Of a stretch of DNA of 64,000 nt, positions 1 through 9,479 are shown piece after piece (positions within the stretch are counted from its first letter, which is position 1; each line of letters starts with the position of its first letter). The stretch is from Listeria ivanovii subsp. londoniensis (GTDB lineage Bacteria > Bacillota > Bacilli > Lactobacillales > Listeriaceae): assembly GCF_000763495.1 (NCBI RefSeq), contig NZ_CP009576.1, forward strand, positions 186,001 through 250,000, written 5' to 3'. The notes beneath the pieces were generated by a model. The model ran no database searches, was not told the origin of the DNA, and worked only from the letters and a program-made list of their open reading frames with translations. A program made the position numbers and the translations under genes.

Positions 1-194
1 CGGCAAGTACTGCATTAACAGTTACAACGCTAGATGCATCAGCACCGCCTGCAACCCCAGCTTGGGATACCGCAAAAACCTACAATAAGGGCGACCGGGT
101 TTCTTATAAAGGAAAAACATATGAAGCACAGTGGTGGACACAAGGCAACGAACCCGGAGCAGAACAATGGGGACCATGGCTTTTGATTAGTTAA
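1..194 (+). CDS. Chitinase C-terminus with chitin-binding module (5' truncated)
   Basis: The reading frame is open from the left edge (first complete codon at base 3) to TAA at 192-194. It encodes a Thr/Ala/Pro-rich linker, then a CBM5/12-type carbohydrate-binding module of about 45 residues, recognised by the aromatic pattern AWDTAKTYNKGDRVSY, an AQWWTQG segment and a terminal W-GPW. Such modules sit at the C-terminus of secreted chitinases and hold the enzyme on insoluble chitin. The catalytic domain lies outside the window, so enzyme identity is inferred from the module and from the known Listeria gene order. A terminator follows directly. Confidence 0.75.
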   Translation, partial: ASTALTVTTLDASAPPATPAWDTAKTYNKGDRVSYKGKTYEAQWWTQGNEPGAEQWGPWLLIS

Positions 195-208
195 TTGGGA
201 AAATAATA

Positions 209-253
209 AAAGAGTTACAAATCACTGTATAAGTGTTTGTAGCTCTTTTTTTG
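209..253 (+). terminator. Rho-independent terminator after the chitinase gene
   Basis: A long imperfect hairpin (AGAGTTACAAA at 211-221 pairing with TTTGTAGCTCT at 235-245) is followed by a run of T. It closes the chitinase transcript. Confidence 0.8.
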
Positions 254-559
254 TCCATTTTAAAAATGAATATGCCTATGTGATTGGCGTCAAATTAACG
301 GAAATTCCGGCATTAGAGGAGCCAGAGCTTGAACTTGACGATATTCAACCAATGACAAAAATTTACCATAATGTTGTCGAATTCAATTTGAAAAATATAA
401 AAGCGACCTTAGTGGGCGGACTACGCGTGGATGTATATAATGGGTGGATTTCTTCTTTTACTATTAATTATTGCCATCACATATTTAATCGGATTTTTTT
501 CACGAGGTCATGATTTAACGGGAAAAGAGTCACTAAATAGAGGACAAAACGATATCTAG
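241..559 (+). pseudogene. Unrecognised gene remnant, probably frameshifted
   Basis: Two open stretches in different frames overlap here and neither looks like a whole gene. The first (open from 241, stop at 511-513) encodes an acidic segment with EEPELELDDIQPMTKIY and has no ribosome-binding site before its ATG at 280. The second (open from 413, stop at 557-559) encodes one strong membrane helix (GGFLLLLLIIAITYLIGFFS) and a short polar tail, like the C-terminus of a permease. Joining them needs one frameshift near 420-440. I do not recognise either part. A decayed transporter fragment is the simplest reading. Confidence 0.3.
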
Positions 560-601
560 CGTATTACAATGAAGGGAAGAGTGACGAAAGGATGCGGACA
601 G

Positions 602-1489
602 ATGTATTTTGTATACGATATTGGTGGGACTTTTGTTAAATTTGCTTTAATGGAAAATAATGGAAATATAAAAATGAAAGATAAATTCCCTACTACTGCC
701 AAAAGCGCCGAAGAACTAGTAGCACAAATGGTGGAAAAATTTTTGCCATATAAGCAAGCGATAAAAGGTATTGCAGTAAGTTGTCCAGGTGTGGTTGATA
801 CGAAAAAAGGAGTGATTTACCAAGGTGGGTCACTATTATTCATGCATGAAAAAAATCTGGCAGAGATGCTTGTTCGTGAATGCCATGTCCCAGTTGTCTT
901 ACAAAACGATGCAAAAAGTGCGGCTCTTGCTGAATTATGGTTAGGTGTTGCGAAAGATGTGCATAGTGCGGCTATTTTAACGCTTGGTAGTGGCGTTGGT
1001 GGTGGGATTATTATGGAAGGTAAGTTACAATCAGGAGTTCATTTAATGGCAGGAGAAGTGAGCTATATGCAAACGGATTTTGATACGGAGAAATTGCGCG
1101 GAGATTTTTTTGGTCGAACTGGATCAGCGGTGGAACTCATTAAACGAATCGCAACAAAGAAAAATTTAACAGATAAAAAGGACGGCGAGCAAGTTTTTGC
1201 ATTGATTAATCAAGGTGACGAGGAAGCCATAACCATTTTTAATGACTATATTTATGGTCTCGCAATTCAAATTTTGAACATCCAGTATTTAATTGACCCA
1301 GAAATTATTGCTATAGGTGGAGGAATTAGTGCGCAACCAATTGTTGTCGAGCGTCTGAGTGAAGCCGTGGAAGAAATCAAAGCCGCTAATCCTTTCCACG
1401 CAGCTAAACCAAATATCATGACCTGTCACTTCCAAAATGACGCGAATTTATACGGCGCACTTTACAATTTTTTCTTGCAATTTGCCTAA
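602..1489 (+). CDS. ROK-family sugar kinase (beta-glucoside kinase/glucokinase-like)
   Basis: 295 residues. The N-terminal phosphate-binding motif DIGGT is at residues 6-10, the catalytic ND pair at 102-103 (QNDAKSAALAE), and the second nucleotide-binding glycine-rich stretch is LGSGVGGGI. The CxCGxxGC zinc motif usual in ROK repressors and many ROK glucokinases is absent after HLMAGE, as in the BglK-type branch. The start at 602 is chosen because AAAGGA lies about 9 bases upstream; an ATG at 569 in the same frame has no ribosome-binding site. It probably phosphorylates the sugar or glycoside imported by the GPH transporter two genes downstream. The exact substrate cannot be read from the sequence. 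Confidence 0.8.
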   Translation: MYFVYDIGGTFVKFALMENNGNIKMKDKFPTTAKSAEELVAQMVEKFLPYKQAIKGIAVSCPGVVDTKKGVIYQGGSLLFMHEKNLAEMLVRECHVPVVLQNDAKSAALAELWLGVAKDVHSAAILTLGSGVGGGIIMEGKLQSGVHLMAGEVSYMQTDFDTEKLRGDFFGRTGSAVELIKRIATKKNLTDKKDGEQVFALINQGDEEAITIFNDYIYGLAIQILNIQYLIDPEIIAIGGGISAQPIVVERLSEAVEEIKAANPFHAAKPNIMTCHFQNDANLYGALYNFFLQFA

Positions 1490-1504
1490 AAAGGGGAGAT
1501 AGAT

Positions 1505-2329
1505 ATGGAGTTCACTTATGAAGTTATTAAAGCAGATGCCAAGATACCAGTGAAATATATTATTCATAGTATGCCTGATGCGGTTGCGATTCCTAGGCAC
1601 TGGCATGAGGCACTCGAAATCGGCTACACTATCCAAGGCTCCGTTCCAAACTTTTATATTGATGGGGTTAATTACACGACACAACAAGGGAACATTATTG
1701 TTATTAACTCTAACGCGATTCATTCCGTTTTCCCTAATTTTGAAGAAAATCGTAAAGCTTTGTCGTTATTTTTCCCGTATGGCTTTTTGCAAGAGAATAT
1801 ACCGGATTTTGCTAAGTTAGAGTTTTGTACATTTATAGGTGATAAGTCTCTGTATTTACAAGATTTATTAAACAAGTTTATTGAAGAAGTAGAAGGCGAT
1901 AAAAATTCACTACATATAAAAGCGCTTATTTTTGATATTCTTTATATTCTGGTCAGAGATTTTTCTGCCCCTAAAAAGGCGGTGACACCAATTTCAACAG
2001 AAAAGCACTTAGAACGGCTAACGGAAATTACAAGTTATATGAGAAAGAATTTTGCTGAGGAAATGGCGGTTTCTGATTTAGCCAGTCATTTTAATTTGAC
2101 ATCAGAATATTTTTCGCGTTTTTTTAAGAAGTATATGGGAATGACGGTGCTTGAGTATTTGGAGTTAGTTCGCTTAAACGAGGCGTACCAATTGTTGATG
2201 AATACGGACAAAGCGATTAGTTATATTGCCTTTTCTTGCGGTTTTCCAAATGAAAAATCATTTACACGAGTGTTTAAAAAAGCTTATTTTACCACTCCAA
2301 ACAAATATCGAATCCAAAAAAAGTCATAA
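1505..2329 (+). CDS. AraC-family transcriptional regulator with cupin sensor domain
   Basis: 274 residues. The N-terminal cupin-like ligand domain (HWHEALEIGY near residues 36-45) is followed by a C-terminal pair of helix-turn-helix motifs (about residues 175-270, ending in GFPNEKSFTRVFKKAY). This is the usual AraC/XylS arrangement for sugar-responsive activators. GGGGAG lies 7 bases before the ATG. It sits 15 bases after the ROK kinase and before the sugar transporter, so it is probably the local activator of this carbohydrate cassette. Confidence 0.85.
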   Translation: MEFTYEVIKADAKIPVKYIIHSMPDAVAIPRHWHEALEIGYTIQGSVPNFYIDGVNYTTQQGNIIVINSNAIHSVFPNFEENRKALSLFFPYGFLQENIPDFAKLEFCTFIGDKSLYLQDLLNKFIEEVEGDKNSLHIKALIFDILYILVRDFSAPKKAVTPISTEKHLERLTEITSYMRKNFAEEMAVSDLASHFNLTSEYFSRFFKKYMGMTVLEYLELVRLNEAYQLLMNTDKAISYIAFSCGFPNEKSFTRVFKKAYFTTPNKYRIQKKS

Positions 2330-2396
2330 CTTGACGCTTAATTAGCGGGAAAAGGGCGGGCTAAGGCGAATTTAAACCTCTAAAATTAAACATGAA

Positions 2397-2411
2397 AGAA
2401 GGCGCTTTCAT
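2397..2411 (-). promoter_or_regulatory. Candidate catabolite-responsive element (cre)
   Basis: Read on the minus strand, ATGAAAGCGCCTTCT fits the CcpA consensus WTGNAANCGNWWNCA with two mismatches. It lies 26 bases before the sugar-transporter start, where CcpA could repress transporter and esterase expression. This is a motif match only. Confidence 0.4.
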
Positions 2412-2436
2412 ATTTAATTTTTAGGAGGGTAACGAC

Positions 2437-3786
2437 ATGTTTGATAAGCAAACAACTTGGAAAGAACGTATTAGTTATGGGCTTAGTGACACAGCATCAA
2501 ATTTTGTTTTTGCAATGATTAGTACGTATTTAATTTATTTTTACACAGATGTTTTTGGAATAAGTGCTGGGGCTGTTGGGACGCTTTTCTTAGTAACACG
2601 GTGTATTGATGCGTTTGATGGTCCGGTTTTTGGTGTTTTGATTGACCGGACGAATACTAGGTGGGGAAAGGCGCGACCGTATTTTTTATGGTTATCAGTT
2701 CCGCTTTCTGTGGTATTTATTCTTACCTTTACAACGCCAGATTTAAGCGATACGGGGAAAATTATTTATGCGTACATCACTTATATGGCGCTAAGCATTC
2801 TATATTCTGCTATTAATGTACCAGTAACAGCAATTTTACCAAGCTTGTCTAGCAGCCCGAAAGAAAGAACGGTTATTGTTACTGTTCGGATGATTTTTGC
2901 GGCGATTGGTAGCGCTGTAATTAGTATTTGTGTATTGCCGCTTGTGGATTTAATCGGCCAAGGAGATAAACAAAAAGGATTTTTCTGGACAGTCGTAATG
3001 CTCGCAGTTATTGCGGCGATATTATTTTTAATTGCATTTAAAAATGTCCGTGAAAAAGTGAAACCAGTTGCTGCTGACGAAAAAATCAGCATGAAAGACT
3101 TGGTTTTAGTAATGAAAAACAACAAGCCATGGATTATATTGGTTATTTTTGCTTTCTTATATTTCCTTGTTTTTACAATAAAAATGCAGTCAACCGTTTA
3201 TTATTTAACGTATAATTTCAATCGGCCAGACTTAGCTGCTGGAGTTCTCGGCATTTCGACATTAAGCATTGTAGCGACGATTTTCATCCCAGCGTTAACA
3301 AACATTTTTTCTAAAAAAATGACGATGATAGTTGGTTTAGTTGTCTTTGCATTTGGTCAATTAATTGTTTGGTTCTCTAGTTTAAATGACTCGGTTGTGT
3401 TGTTATTTATCGGGGCGATTGTCGGCGTCCTTGGTTTAGGGTTAATTCAGCCGATACTTTTTGCCATGTCAGCTGATACGGTCGATTACGGTGAATGGAA
3501 AACTGGCATTCGCGCACAAGGATTCCTATCATCGGCACCCGCAATGGGAGTTAAAATCGGGATGGGTGTAGGTGGAGCGCTTTCCGGTTGGTTATTAGCA
3601 GCCGGTGGATATGTGCCAAATCAAGTACAGAGTAAATCAGCACTAATGGCGATTGAATGGAGCTATATTTGGGTTCCGATTATCGGTATTGCCCTTGCTA
3701 TATTCGTAATGCTTTTCTATGACTTAGATAAAACTAGTGACGAAATGACAAGCGATTTAGAAGCGAGAAAAGCAGGAGGAATGTAA
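2437..3786 (+). CDS. GPH-family glycoside/pentoside:cation symporter (MFS)
   Basis: 449 residues, about 12 membrane helices. The N-terminal SYGLSDTASNFVFAMIS and the loop DRTNTRWGKARPYFLW are signatures of the glycoside-pentoside-hexuronide symporter family (YicJ/XynB-like). The C-terminal half contains SADTVDYGEWKTGIRAQG, also typical. It imports a sugar or small glycoside with a cation. TAGGAGGG precedes the ATG and a candidate cre lies upstream. The esterase gene starts 2 bases after its stop, so the two are almost certainly co-transcribed. Confidence 0.88.
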   Translation: MFDKQTTWKERISYGLSDTASNFVFAMISTYLIYFYTDVFGISAGAVGTLFLVTRCIDAFDGPVFGVLIDRTNTRWGKARPYFLWLSVPLSVVFILTFTTPDLSDTGKIIYAYITYMALSILYSAINVPVTAILPSLSSSPKERTVIVTVRMIFAAIGSAVISICVLPLVDLIGQGDKQKGFFWTVVMLAVIAAILFLIAFKNVREKVKPVAADEKISMKDLVLVMKNNKPWIILVIFAFLYFLVFTIKMQSTVYYLTYNFNRPDLAAGVLGISTLSIVATIFIPALTNIFSKKMTMIVGLVVFAFGQLIVWFSSLNDSVVLLFIGAIVGVLGLGLIQPILFAMSADTVDYGEWKTGIRAQGFLSSAPAMGVKIGMGVGGALSGWLLAAGGYVPNQVQSKSALMAIEWSYIWVPIIGIALAIFVMLFYDLDKTSDEMTSDLEARKAGGM

Positions 3787-3787
3787 A

Positions 3788-4831
3788 GTGAATTATAACG
3801 ACCAATTAAAAATGTTGAAACAAAAAAATGGAAACGCTGAAAAATGGATAAAATTTGTACCAGGTTTTACGGAATCTGGTTATCTAGATAAAGTTTTCAA
3901 AAGCCAAATAACACCAAAAGAAGCGGATTCGATGAGTCCAGGTGAGGTGACACTTGAAATGTCTCGGGCTGCGATGGGCTGGCCGAGTAAAGATATTGCT
4001 ACAAATGAAATGAAAATAGCGAATGAAATTTTTGATGGAAATATCCCGGTTAGGATTTATCGAAAAGCAAAGCTAGCTGGTTCGCTTCCAGTAATTGTCT
4101 TTCTTCATGGCGGAGGTTTTTTTGGAGGTTCGCTTGATAATGTCGATCATCCATGTAGACTATTAGCTGATAAAGGCGATATTGCGGTGATTTCAATTGA
4201 TTACGGTTTAGCGCCAGAAAACAAATATCCAGAAGGGCTGTTAGATTGCTACCGCGCTGTGAAATGGATTTATGAACACTCCGAATCACTAGGAGTTAAT
4301 AAAGAGAAAATCGCGATTGCGGGCGACTCAGCAGGTGGGAATCTTAGTATCACGACAACGCTTCTTGACCGGACGCTAGGCACCAATTTTATTAAAGCAG
4401 AGGTTTTATTGTATGCAACGGTAATGCGTGGGATTAATGGGCAAGGTGAGCTGTGGGACGATTCCAAACTCGAAATGAAGGAAGATGTGGAGATTATTAC
4501 CAATTATGTGAAGGGCTTTGGTAATTTAGACGTGCAAGTGGACAAATGGTATTTAAATCCAGGTGTAGATGCAAGTAATCCATTTATTTCACCATTGCAT
4601 TCAAAAGATCTAGCATTTCTTCCGCCAACGATGATAGCTGTTGGTGAGTTTGATCCGCTTCGGTTGCAAAATGAACTATTGGTAGATAAACTACGTGCCG
4701 CAAAAGTACCAACACAATACATCCAATACAACGGCATGATTCATGCTTTCATGGACCAAATTGGCGACTTACCACAAGCAGAAGATTTGATGGAAGAAAC
4801 GGTTAATTTTGTGTTAGAAGTATTGAATTAA
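3788..4831 (+). CDS. Alpha/beta-hydrolase esterase (HSL/GDXG family)
   Basis: 347 residues, GTG start with GGAGGA 6-7 bases upstream. The oxyanion-hole motif HGGG is at 107-110, the nucleophile elbow GDSAGG at 179-184 (Ser181), and the likely triad acid and base are Asp289 (GEFDP) and His319 (GMIHAF). These define the hormone-sensitive-lipase-like carboxylesterases. Coupled to a GPH transporter, it may deacylate an imported acetylated sugar; that role is inference. It resembles the esterase at 9480-10595 in both the catalytic region and the N-terminal MGWPSKD/MGSPNKD segment. Confidence 0.85.
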   Translation: MNYNDQLKMLKQKNGNAEKWIKFVPGFTESGYLDKVFKSQITPKEADSMSPGEVTLEMSRAAMGWPSKDIATNEMKIANEIFDGNIPVRIYRKAKLAGSLPVIVFLHGGGFFGGSLDNVDHPCRLLADKGDIAVISIDYGLAPENKYPEGLLDCYRAVKWIYEHSESLGVNKEKIAIAGDSAGGNLSITTTLLDRTLGTNFIKAEVLLYATVMRGINGQGELWDDSKLEMKEDVEIITNYVKGFGNLDVQVDKWYLNPGVDASNPFISPLHSKDLAFLPPTMIAVGEFDPLRLQNELLVDKLRAAKVPTQYIQYNGMIHAFMDQIGDLPQAEDLMEETVNFVLEVLN

Positions 4832-4835
4832 TAGC

Positions 4836-4874
4836 AAAAAAGGTAACTAGAGACTTGAATCTAGTTACCTTTTC
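4836..4874. terminator. Bidirectional terminator between esterase and ABC exporter genes
   Basis: The stem AAGGTAACTAG / CTAGTTACCTT is flanked by A-run and T-run on opposite sides, so it can terminate the converging transcripts from both directions. Confidence 0.85.
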
Positions 4875-4878
4875 TCTA

Positions 4879-6660
4879 TTATAACGCCTGAAGCATGTCG
4901 AATTGTGATTGATACAGATTATAATAATAACCGTGTTGCGCCATCAATTCATCGTGGCTGCCTGATTCTTGAATTTTCCCATTATCAATATAAAAAATTC
5001 GGGAGCTGTTCTTAATTGTTGAAAGCCGATGCGCAATAATAAAAGAAGTACGACCCTCAAGCAATTTCTCTAGACCTTCTTGAAGCAAAATTTCCGTCTG
5101 CGTATCAATGCTTGAAGTGGCTTCATCAAGAATAAGAATTTTCGGATCAGCAAGTAATGCCCGAGCAAAAGAAATAAGTTGCCGTTGACCAGCTGAAAGT
5201 GTGCTACCACGTTCTTTCACTTCGGTATAGTAGCCATCCTTTAATCCAGATATAAAGTCGTGAGCACGAACAACTTTGGCGGCAGCGATAATTTCTGCTT
5301 CTGTTGCATCCAATTTACCGTAGCGGATATTTTCAATAATTGTTCCTGAGAAAATAAATGTATCTTGGAGCATTACGCCCATTTGTTCTCGAAGCGATCT
5401 GAGTGTTACACCCTGAATATTTTCGCCATCAACTAAAATATCACCAGAATTAATATCATAAAAACGACTCAGTAAATTTATAATCGTTGTCTTTCCTGCA
5501 CCAGTCGGACCAACGAGTGCAATGGATTCACCTGCATCAACATGGAAATTAATGCCTTTCAAAATATCATGGCCTTCTTCATAACGGAAATATACATCTT
5601 TAAAATCAACATTACCAACAATTTGTGGCATTTTTTTCGCATTTGGTAAATCTTTAATATCTGGCTCCACGTCCATTGTTTCGAAAATTCGTTCCAAGTA
5701 AGTCGTAGCGGTAATAAGTGAATTATAAAAGTTCCCGATATTAATTACTGGATTCCAAAAGTTTCCGACATAACCAATAAATGCAATCAGAGTCCCGGTT
5801 GAAACATCGACTCCGTAGCCTTTAATACCAACAAAGTAAATTAGACAAGTCGTCATTACCGCGATATTTTGTACACCTGGCCAAAGCAAGAACTGAATTT
5901 TGACAGCTTTCATCCATGAAGTTCGATAATCGTTACTTACTTCAGTGAAAATCTCAAAATTTTCTTCTTCGCGGGAAAAACTTTGGGTTACTTTTATCCC
6001 GGCGATACTTTCATGAATATAAGCGTTCATATTGGACTGTTTATTACTAAGTACTTGGTAAGCCTTCCGTTGCGCCGTTTTTATCACCATAACAATAACA
6101 AACAAGACAGGAATTAGTGCCAAACTATAAAGTGTCAGCGTTGGATCAATCATCAGCATAAAACCAAGTGTAACGAGCACACTTAAAATGTCAGAGATTA
6201 AATTAATTAGCCCATTAGAAAGTAAATCACTCAACATATTAATATAGTTAACGACACGAATAAGAATTTTCCCGTGAGGTCTGCTGTCAAAATAAGAGAA
6301 CGGTAATTTTTGTAAATGACCAAAAATCGCAGTACGCATATCTTTCAGAATATCTTGTCCAATCAGCGTAATGGACTTAATTCGATATCGCATACAAAGC
6401 CCAGTTATAACAACCGAAGCAATAAAAATAATCGCAATCCAGAAAAGTTGAGTCAAATCTTTATTCGGAATCGTATCATCAATAACTACTTTCGTTAAAT
6501 ATGGTCCGACCATTGTTGCGATGTTTGCAAGTAAAATGACAACAAGCGTCAGATAAATCGATTTTTGGTAGGGTTTGACGTATACGAGAATCCGTTTTAA
6601 ATGTGCGGAACTGAAGGCTGTTTCTAGCTCTTCATCGACATCAAATTTATTTCTAGCCAT
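4879..6660 (-). CDS. ABC exporter half-transporter, subunit with canonical catalytic Glu
   Basis: 593 residues: six membrane helices (about 35-320), then a nucleotide-binding domain with Walker A GPTGAGKTT, signature LSAGQ (instead of LSGGQ), Walker B ILILDEATSS and H-loop AHR. The start at 6660 follows GGAGGCGAG and overlaps the stop of the upstream gene (ATGGCTAG), indicating translational coupling. The pair resembles BmrC/BmrD-type heterodimeric multidrug exporters. The altered signature here complements the altered Walker B of its partner, so one ATP site is expected to be degenerate. The exported substrate is unknown. Confidence 0.85.
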   Translation of the reverse strand: MARNKFDVDEELETAFSSAHLKRILVYVKPYQKSIYLTLVVILLANIATMVGPYLTKVVIDDTIPNKDLTQLFWIAIIFIASVVITGLCMRYRIKSITLIGQDILKDMRTAIFGHLQKLPFSYFDSRPHGKILIRVVNYINMLSDLLSNGLINLISDILSVLVTLGFMLMIDPTLTLYSLALIPVLFVIVMVIKTAQRKAYQVLSNKQSNMNAYIHESIAGIKVTQSFSREEENFEIFTEVSNDYRTSWMKAVKIQFLLWPGVQNIAVMTTCLIYFVGIKGYGVDVSTGTLIAFIGYVGNFWNPVINIGNFYNSLITATTYLERIFETMDVEPDIKDLPNAKKMPQIVGNVDFKDVYFRYEEGHDILKGINFHVDAGESIALVGPTGAGKTTIINLLSRFYDINSGDILVDGENIQGVTLRSLREQMGVMLQDTFIFSGTIIENIRYGKLDATEAEIIAAAKVVRAHDFISGLKDGYYTEVKERGSTLSAGQRQLISFARALLADPKILILDEATSSIDTQTEILLQEGLEKLLEGRTSFIIAHRLSTIKNSSRIFYIDNGKIQESGSHDELMAQHGYYYNLYQSQFDMLQAL

Positions 6661-8395
6661 TCGCACTCGCCTCCGTTCCAAGTTGTTTGTTGTAAATATC
6701 AAAGTAATAACCTTTTTTCGCTAGCAAACTTACATGTGTACCACGCTCGATAATTTCGCCGTGATTCAAAATCAATATCTCATCTGCTTCTTTAACTGAA
6801 GAAATCCGGTGCGCAATAATAAAGGTTGTCGTATGCTCCGTAATTTGTTTCAATTCTCCTTGGATTTTCACTTCGGTTTCCATATCAACAGCAGAAGTTG
6901 TATCGTCCAAAATGAGGATAGAAGGATTTTTCAGCAGTGCCCGAGCTAGCGAAATCCGTTGTTTTTGCCCACCAGAAAGACCAACTCCGCGCTCGCCAAC
7001 AATGGTGTCATAACTTTCTGGCATTGTTTCGATAAAATGGTCCGCATCAGCAATTCGAGCCATTCGCCGGACATCTTCCATCGTTGCATCTGGTGCACCA
7101 AAAGCAATATTTCCTTCAATTGTGTCGGAAAACAGAAAAATATCTTGCATAACGGTCGCGATATGATTTCTAAGTTCCCGCACATGCCACTTTTTCGCAT
7201 CGACGCCATCTAATAAAATTTCACCAGAAGTCGGATCATAAAAGCGGCAAATCAAGTTGACTAAAGTAGATTTTCCCGCGCCAGTTTCTCCTAAAATCGC
7301 AATCGTTTGTCCCGGAGCTGCTTTTAAAGAGATATTTTTCAAGACGTCGGTATTTGGATCATCTTCAAAATGAAAACTAACATTTTTAAACTCGACATAG
7401 CCTTGCAAGGACGGCGCTGGTTTTTCGGCATGAATCGGAATTTTCGCTGTGGTAGCCATCATATCTTGAATTTTAAAAGATGAAGCAACAAAACGTTGGA
7501 CATCATTAATTAGCCAACCACTCATCCGCATTGGGCCATTCAGCATCCACAAGAAACCGTTGAAAGCAACTAAATCGCCGAGTGTCATTTGGCCTTTAAT
7601 TACTAAATAACCTCCGAAAACAAGCGTGATAACTACTAAAATTCCAGCTAGCGAATCAAGCACAGGCAGATAAGTCCTAGAAACTGCAGCAGAATCTAAA
7701 TTGCGTTGCTTAAAATCCTCATTATGCGCATGAAATTTTTTCATTTCAAAATCTTCGCGCGCGAATGCTTTTACGACACGGTTTCCACTAATATTTTCTT
7801 CTACCATCGAGTTAAGCCGCGAAAAGCTTTCACGAATTTCATAAAAAACTGGTTGTGCTTTGCTAGACATTTTCATCGTAAGGAAGGCAATTAGTGGAGT
7901 TACAATCACTAGTGCCAGCGTGAGTTTCCAGTCAATTGTCGTCATAATAACAATCGCAAACGTAAACAAGAAAATATTCTCCAAAATGTTATAAGACACC
8001 CAAGAAACAAAATGACGAATCGCATCCGTGTCCCCGGTCATTCGTGCCATAATGTCACCTACACGAGTATTATTAAAAAAATCGAAATCCAGTGACTGTA
8101 ACTTTTTGTAAAGATCTTCGCGAATTTGAAAAAGGGAGTTTTGTCCAATTCGCTCACACATAATCTGATACGCATAACGACAAATCGTTCGAATAATTGT
8201 CGAAATAATCATGATTAAAAGTAATGGAATAAGTAATTTTGGCTGATTTTTATAAACTACATCATCAATCACTTTTCCACCAAGTAGCGGATAAATAATA
8301 CTAATACCAGACGCAATAAAAATTAAAATAAATACACCAAACATAAGCAGCCGATATTTCCGCACATATTGCCAAATCCATTTCATACTCTTCAT
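6653..8395 (-). CDS. ABC exporter half-transporter, subunit with degenerate Walker B
   Basis: 580 residues: an N-terminal six-helix exporter domain and an ATPase domain with Walker A GETGAGKST, canonical signature LSGGQ, H-loop AHR, but ILILDDTTS in Walker B, so Asp replaces the catalytic Glu. That substitution is the hallmark of the non-hydrolysing site in heterodimeric exporters. The start at 8395 (MKSMKW) has AAGGAAG 8 bases upstream; an in-frame ATG at 8425 has no such site. It is first in a two-gene operon, divergent from the AraC regulator at 8540, which may control it. Confidence 0.85.
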   Translation of the reverse strand: MKSMKWIWQYVRKYRLLMFGVFILIFIASGISIIYPLLGGKVIDDVVYKNQPKLLIPLLLIMIISTIIRTICRYAYQIMCERIGQNSLFQIREDLYKKLQSLDFDFFNNTRVGDIMARMTGDTDAIRHFVSWVSYNILENIFLFTFAIVIMTTIDWKLTLALVIVTPLIAFLTMKMSSKAQPVFYEIRESFSRLNSMVEENISGNRVVKAFAREDFEMKKFHAHNEDFKQRNLDSAAVSRTYLPVLDSLAGILVVITLVFGGYLVIKGQMTLGDLVAFNGFLWMLNGPMRMSGWLINDVQRFVASSFKIQDMMATTAKIPIHAEKPAPSLQGYVEFKNVSFHFEDDPNTDVLKNISLKAAPGQTIAILGETGAGKSTLVNLICRFYDPTSGEILLDGVDAKKWHVRELRNHIATVMQDIFLFSDTIEGNIAFGAPDATMEDVRRMARIADADHFIETMPESYDTIVGERGVGLSGGQKQRISLARALLKNPSILILDDTTSAVDMETEVKIQGELKQITEHTTTFIIAHRISSVKEADEILILNHGEIIERGTHVSLLAKKGYYFDIYNKQLGTEASANG

Positions 8396-8509
8396 TCGTT
8401 TCACTTCCTTTTTACTTTTATTCATCCATTTAGTTTACACCCCTAATTTGGAAAAAGAATGGTTTATATTCGCTGGAAGCATGGACAATGTTATATAATT
8501 AAAGGATAA

Positions 8510-8524
8510 TTGTAAACGCTATTA
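8510..8524 (+). promoter_or_regulatory. Candidate cre site before the second AraC gene
   Basis: TTGTAAACGCTATTA matches WTGNAANCGNWWNCA with one mismatch and lies 16-30 bases before the regulator start, between a TATAAT box at 8494-8499 and the ribosome-binding site. CcpA binding here would block transcription. Confidence 0.45.
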
Positions 8525-8539
8525 TTAGGAGGTGAAAAG

Positions 8540-9373
8540 ATGCTAAAGATTAATACAACTACATTCAATCCGCAAGTTTTGTATATCGCCAGTTATTATA
8601 CAAATGAGCCACGAATTGGAGAAAATCACCATCATGACTTTTTAGAAATTTCGATTATTTGTGAAGGAACAAGTGTTTATGATATTGAAGGTGAGCGAGT
8701 TGAATTAAGTGCAGGGGATGTATTAGTTTTTAACCCTGGTGTGAATCATTACGATATTACCGAACCAGGGATGACAAACGTACAACTCCACATTGGTTTT
8801 CGTAATTTTACTTTGGAAGGCTATACAAGAAATACGTTCCCGTTTAAAAAAGCATTTTTACGAAAAAGCAAAACAGAGTCAGCTATTTTAAATATTGCTA
8901 AACAAATTATTGATGAAAAAGATGCCGAAAAACCGGGGTATGATTTAATGTTGAAAGCCAATGTAATGCAGCTGATTATTCATATTTTACGCGAAGCAAC
9001 CCCAGAACAACTTGAAAATAATGGGATGAAATTGTCGACGGATGAGCAGCAAAAGCAAATGCTTGTGAATGAAATTATTCATTATATGGAAAAACATCAT
9101 AGTGAGGATGTGTCGCTTTCATCGTTATCGCAAACAATGTATATCAGCCCGGCCTACATTTCTAAAGTATTCAAAGAAGAAACAGGAGAATCGCCAATTA
9201 ATTACTTAATCAAGATTCGTCTTACCCGTGCTGAGGAGCTCCTCAAGAATAAAGATATCACGGTTAAACAAGCGGCTAACATGGTTGGATATAATGACGC
9301 TTATTATTTTAGTAAGCTTTTCAAGAAATATTACGGCTTCCCACCATCTGAAAATTGGCGAAAATCTAGTTAA
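8540..9373 (+). CDS. AraC-family transcriptional regulator with cupin sensor domain
   Basis: 277 residues. The cupin-type N-terminus has HHHDFLEISIICEG and GDVLVFNPGVNHYD; the C-terminal AraC double helix-turn-helix spans about 175-275 (SPAYISKVFKEETG and YFSKLFKKYYGFPP). AGGAGGTG lies 7 bases before ATG. It is divergent from the ABC exporter operon and 106 bases upstream of an esterase gene, so it could control either. The AraC-plus-esterase combination repeats what is seen at 1505-4831. Confidence 0.85.
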   Translation: MLKINTTTFNPQVLYIASYYTNEPRIGENHHHDFLEISIICEGTSVYDIEGERVELSAGDVLVFNPGVNHYDITEPGMTNVQLHIGFRNFTLEGYTRNTFPFKKAFLRKSKTESAILNIAKQIIDEKDAEKPGYDLMLKANVMQLIIHILREATPEQLENNGMKLSTDEQQKQMLVNEIIHYMEKHHSEDVSLSSLSQTMYISPAYISKVFKEETGESPINYLIKIRLTRAEELLKNKDITVKQAANMVGYNDAYYFSKLFKKYYGFPPSENWRKSS

Positions 9374-9479
9374 CGTCTAAAACAAGCTAATTGAAGGTAT
9401 AATTATGACATAACCGCAAAAAAAGCATGCTCCGTGGTAAAATTAAAAAGAAATATACCATAGGAAGAAGGAAGAACTG

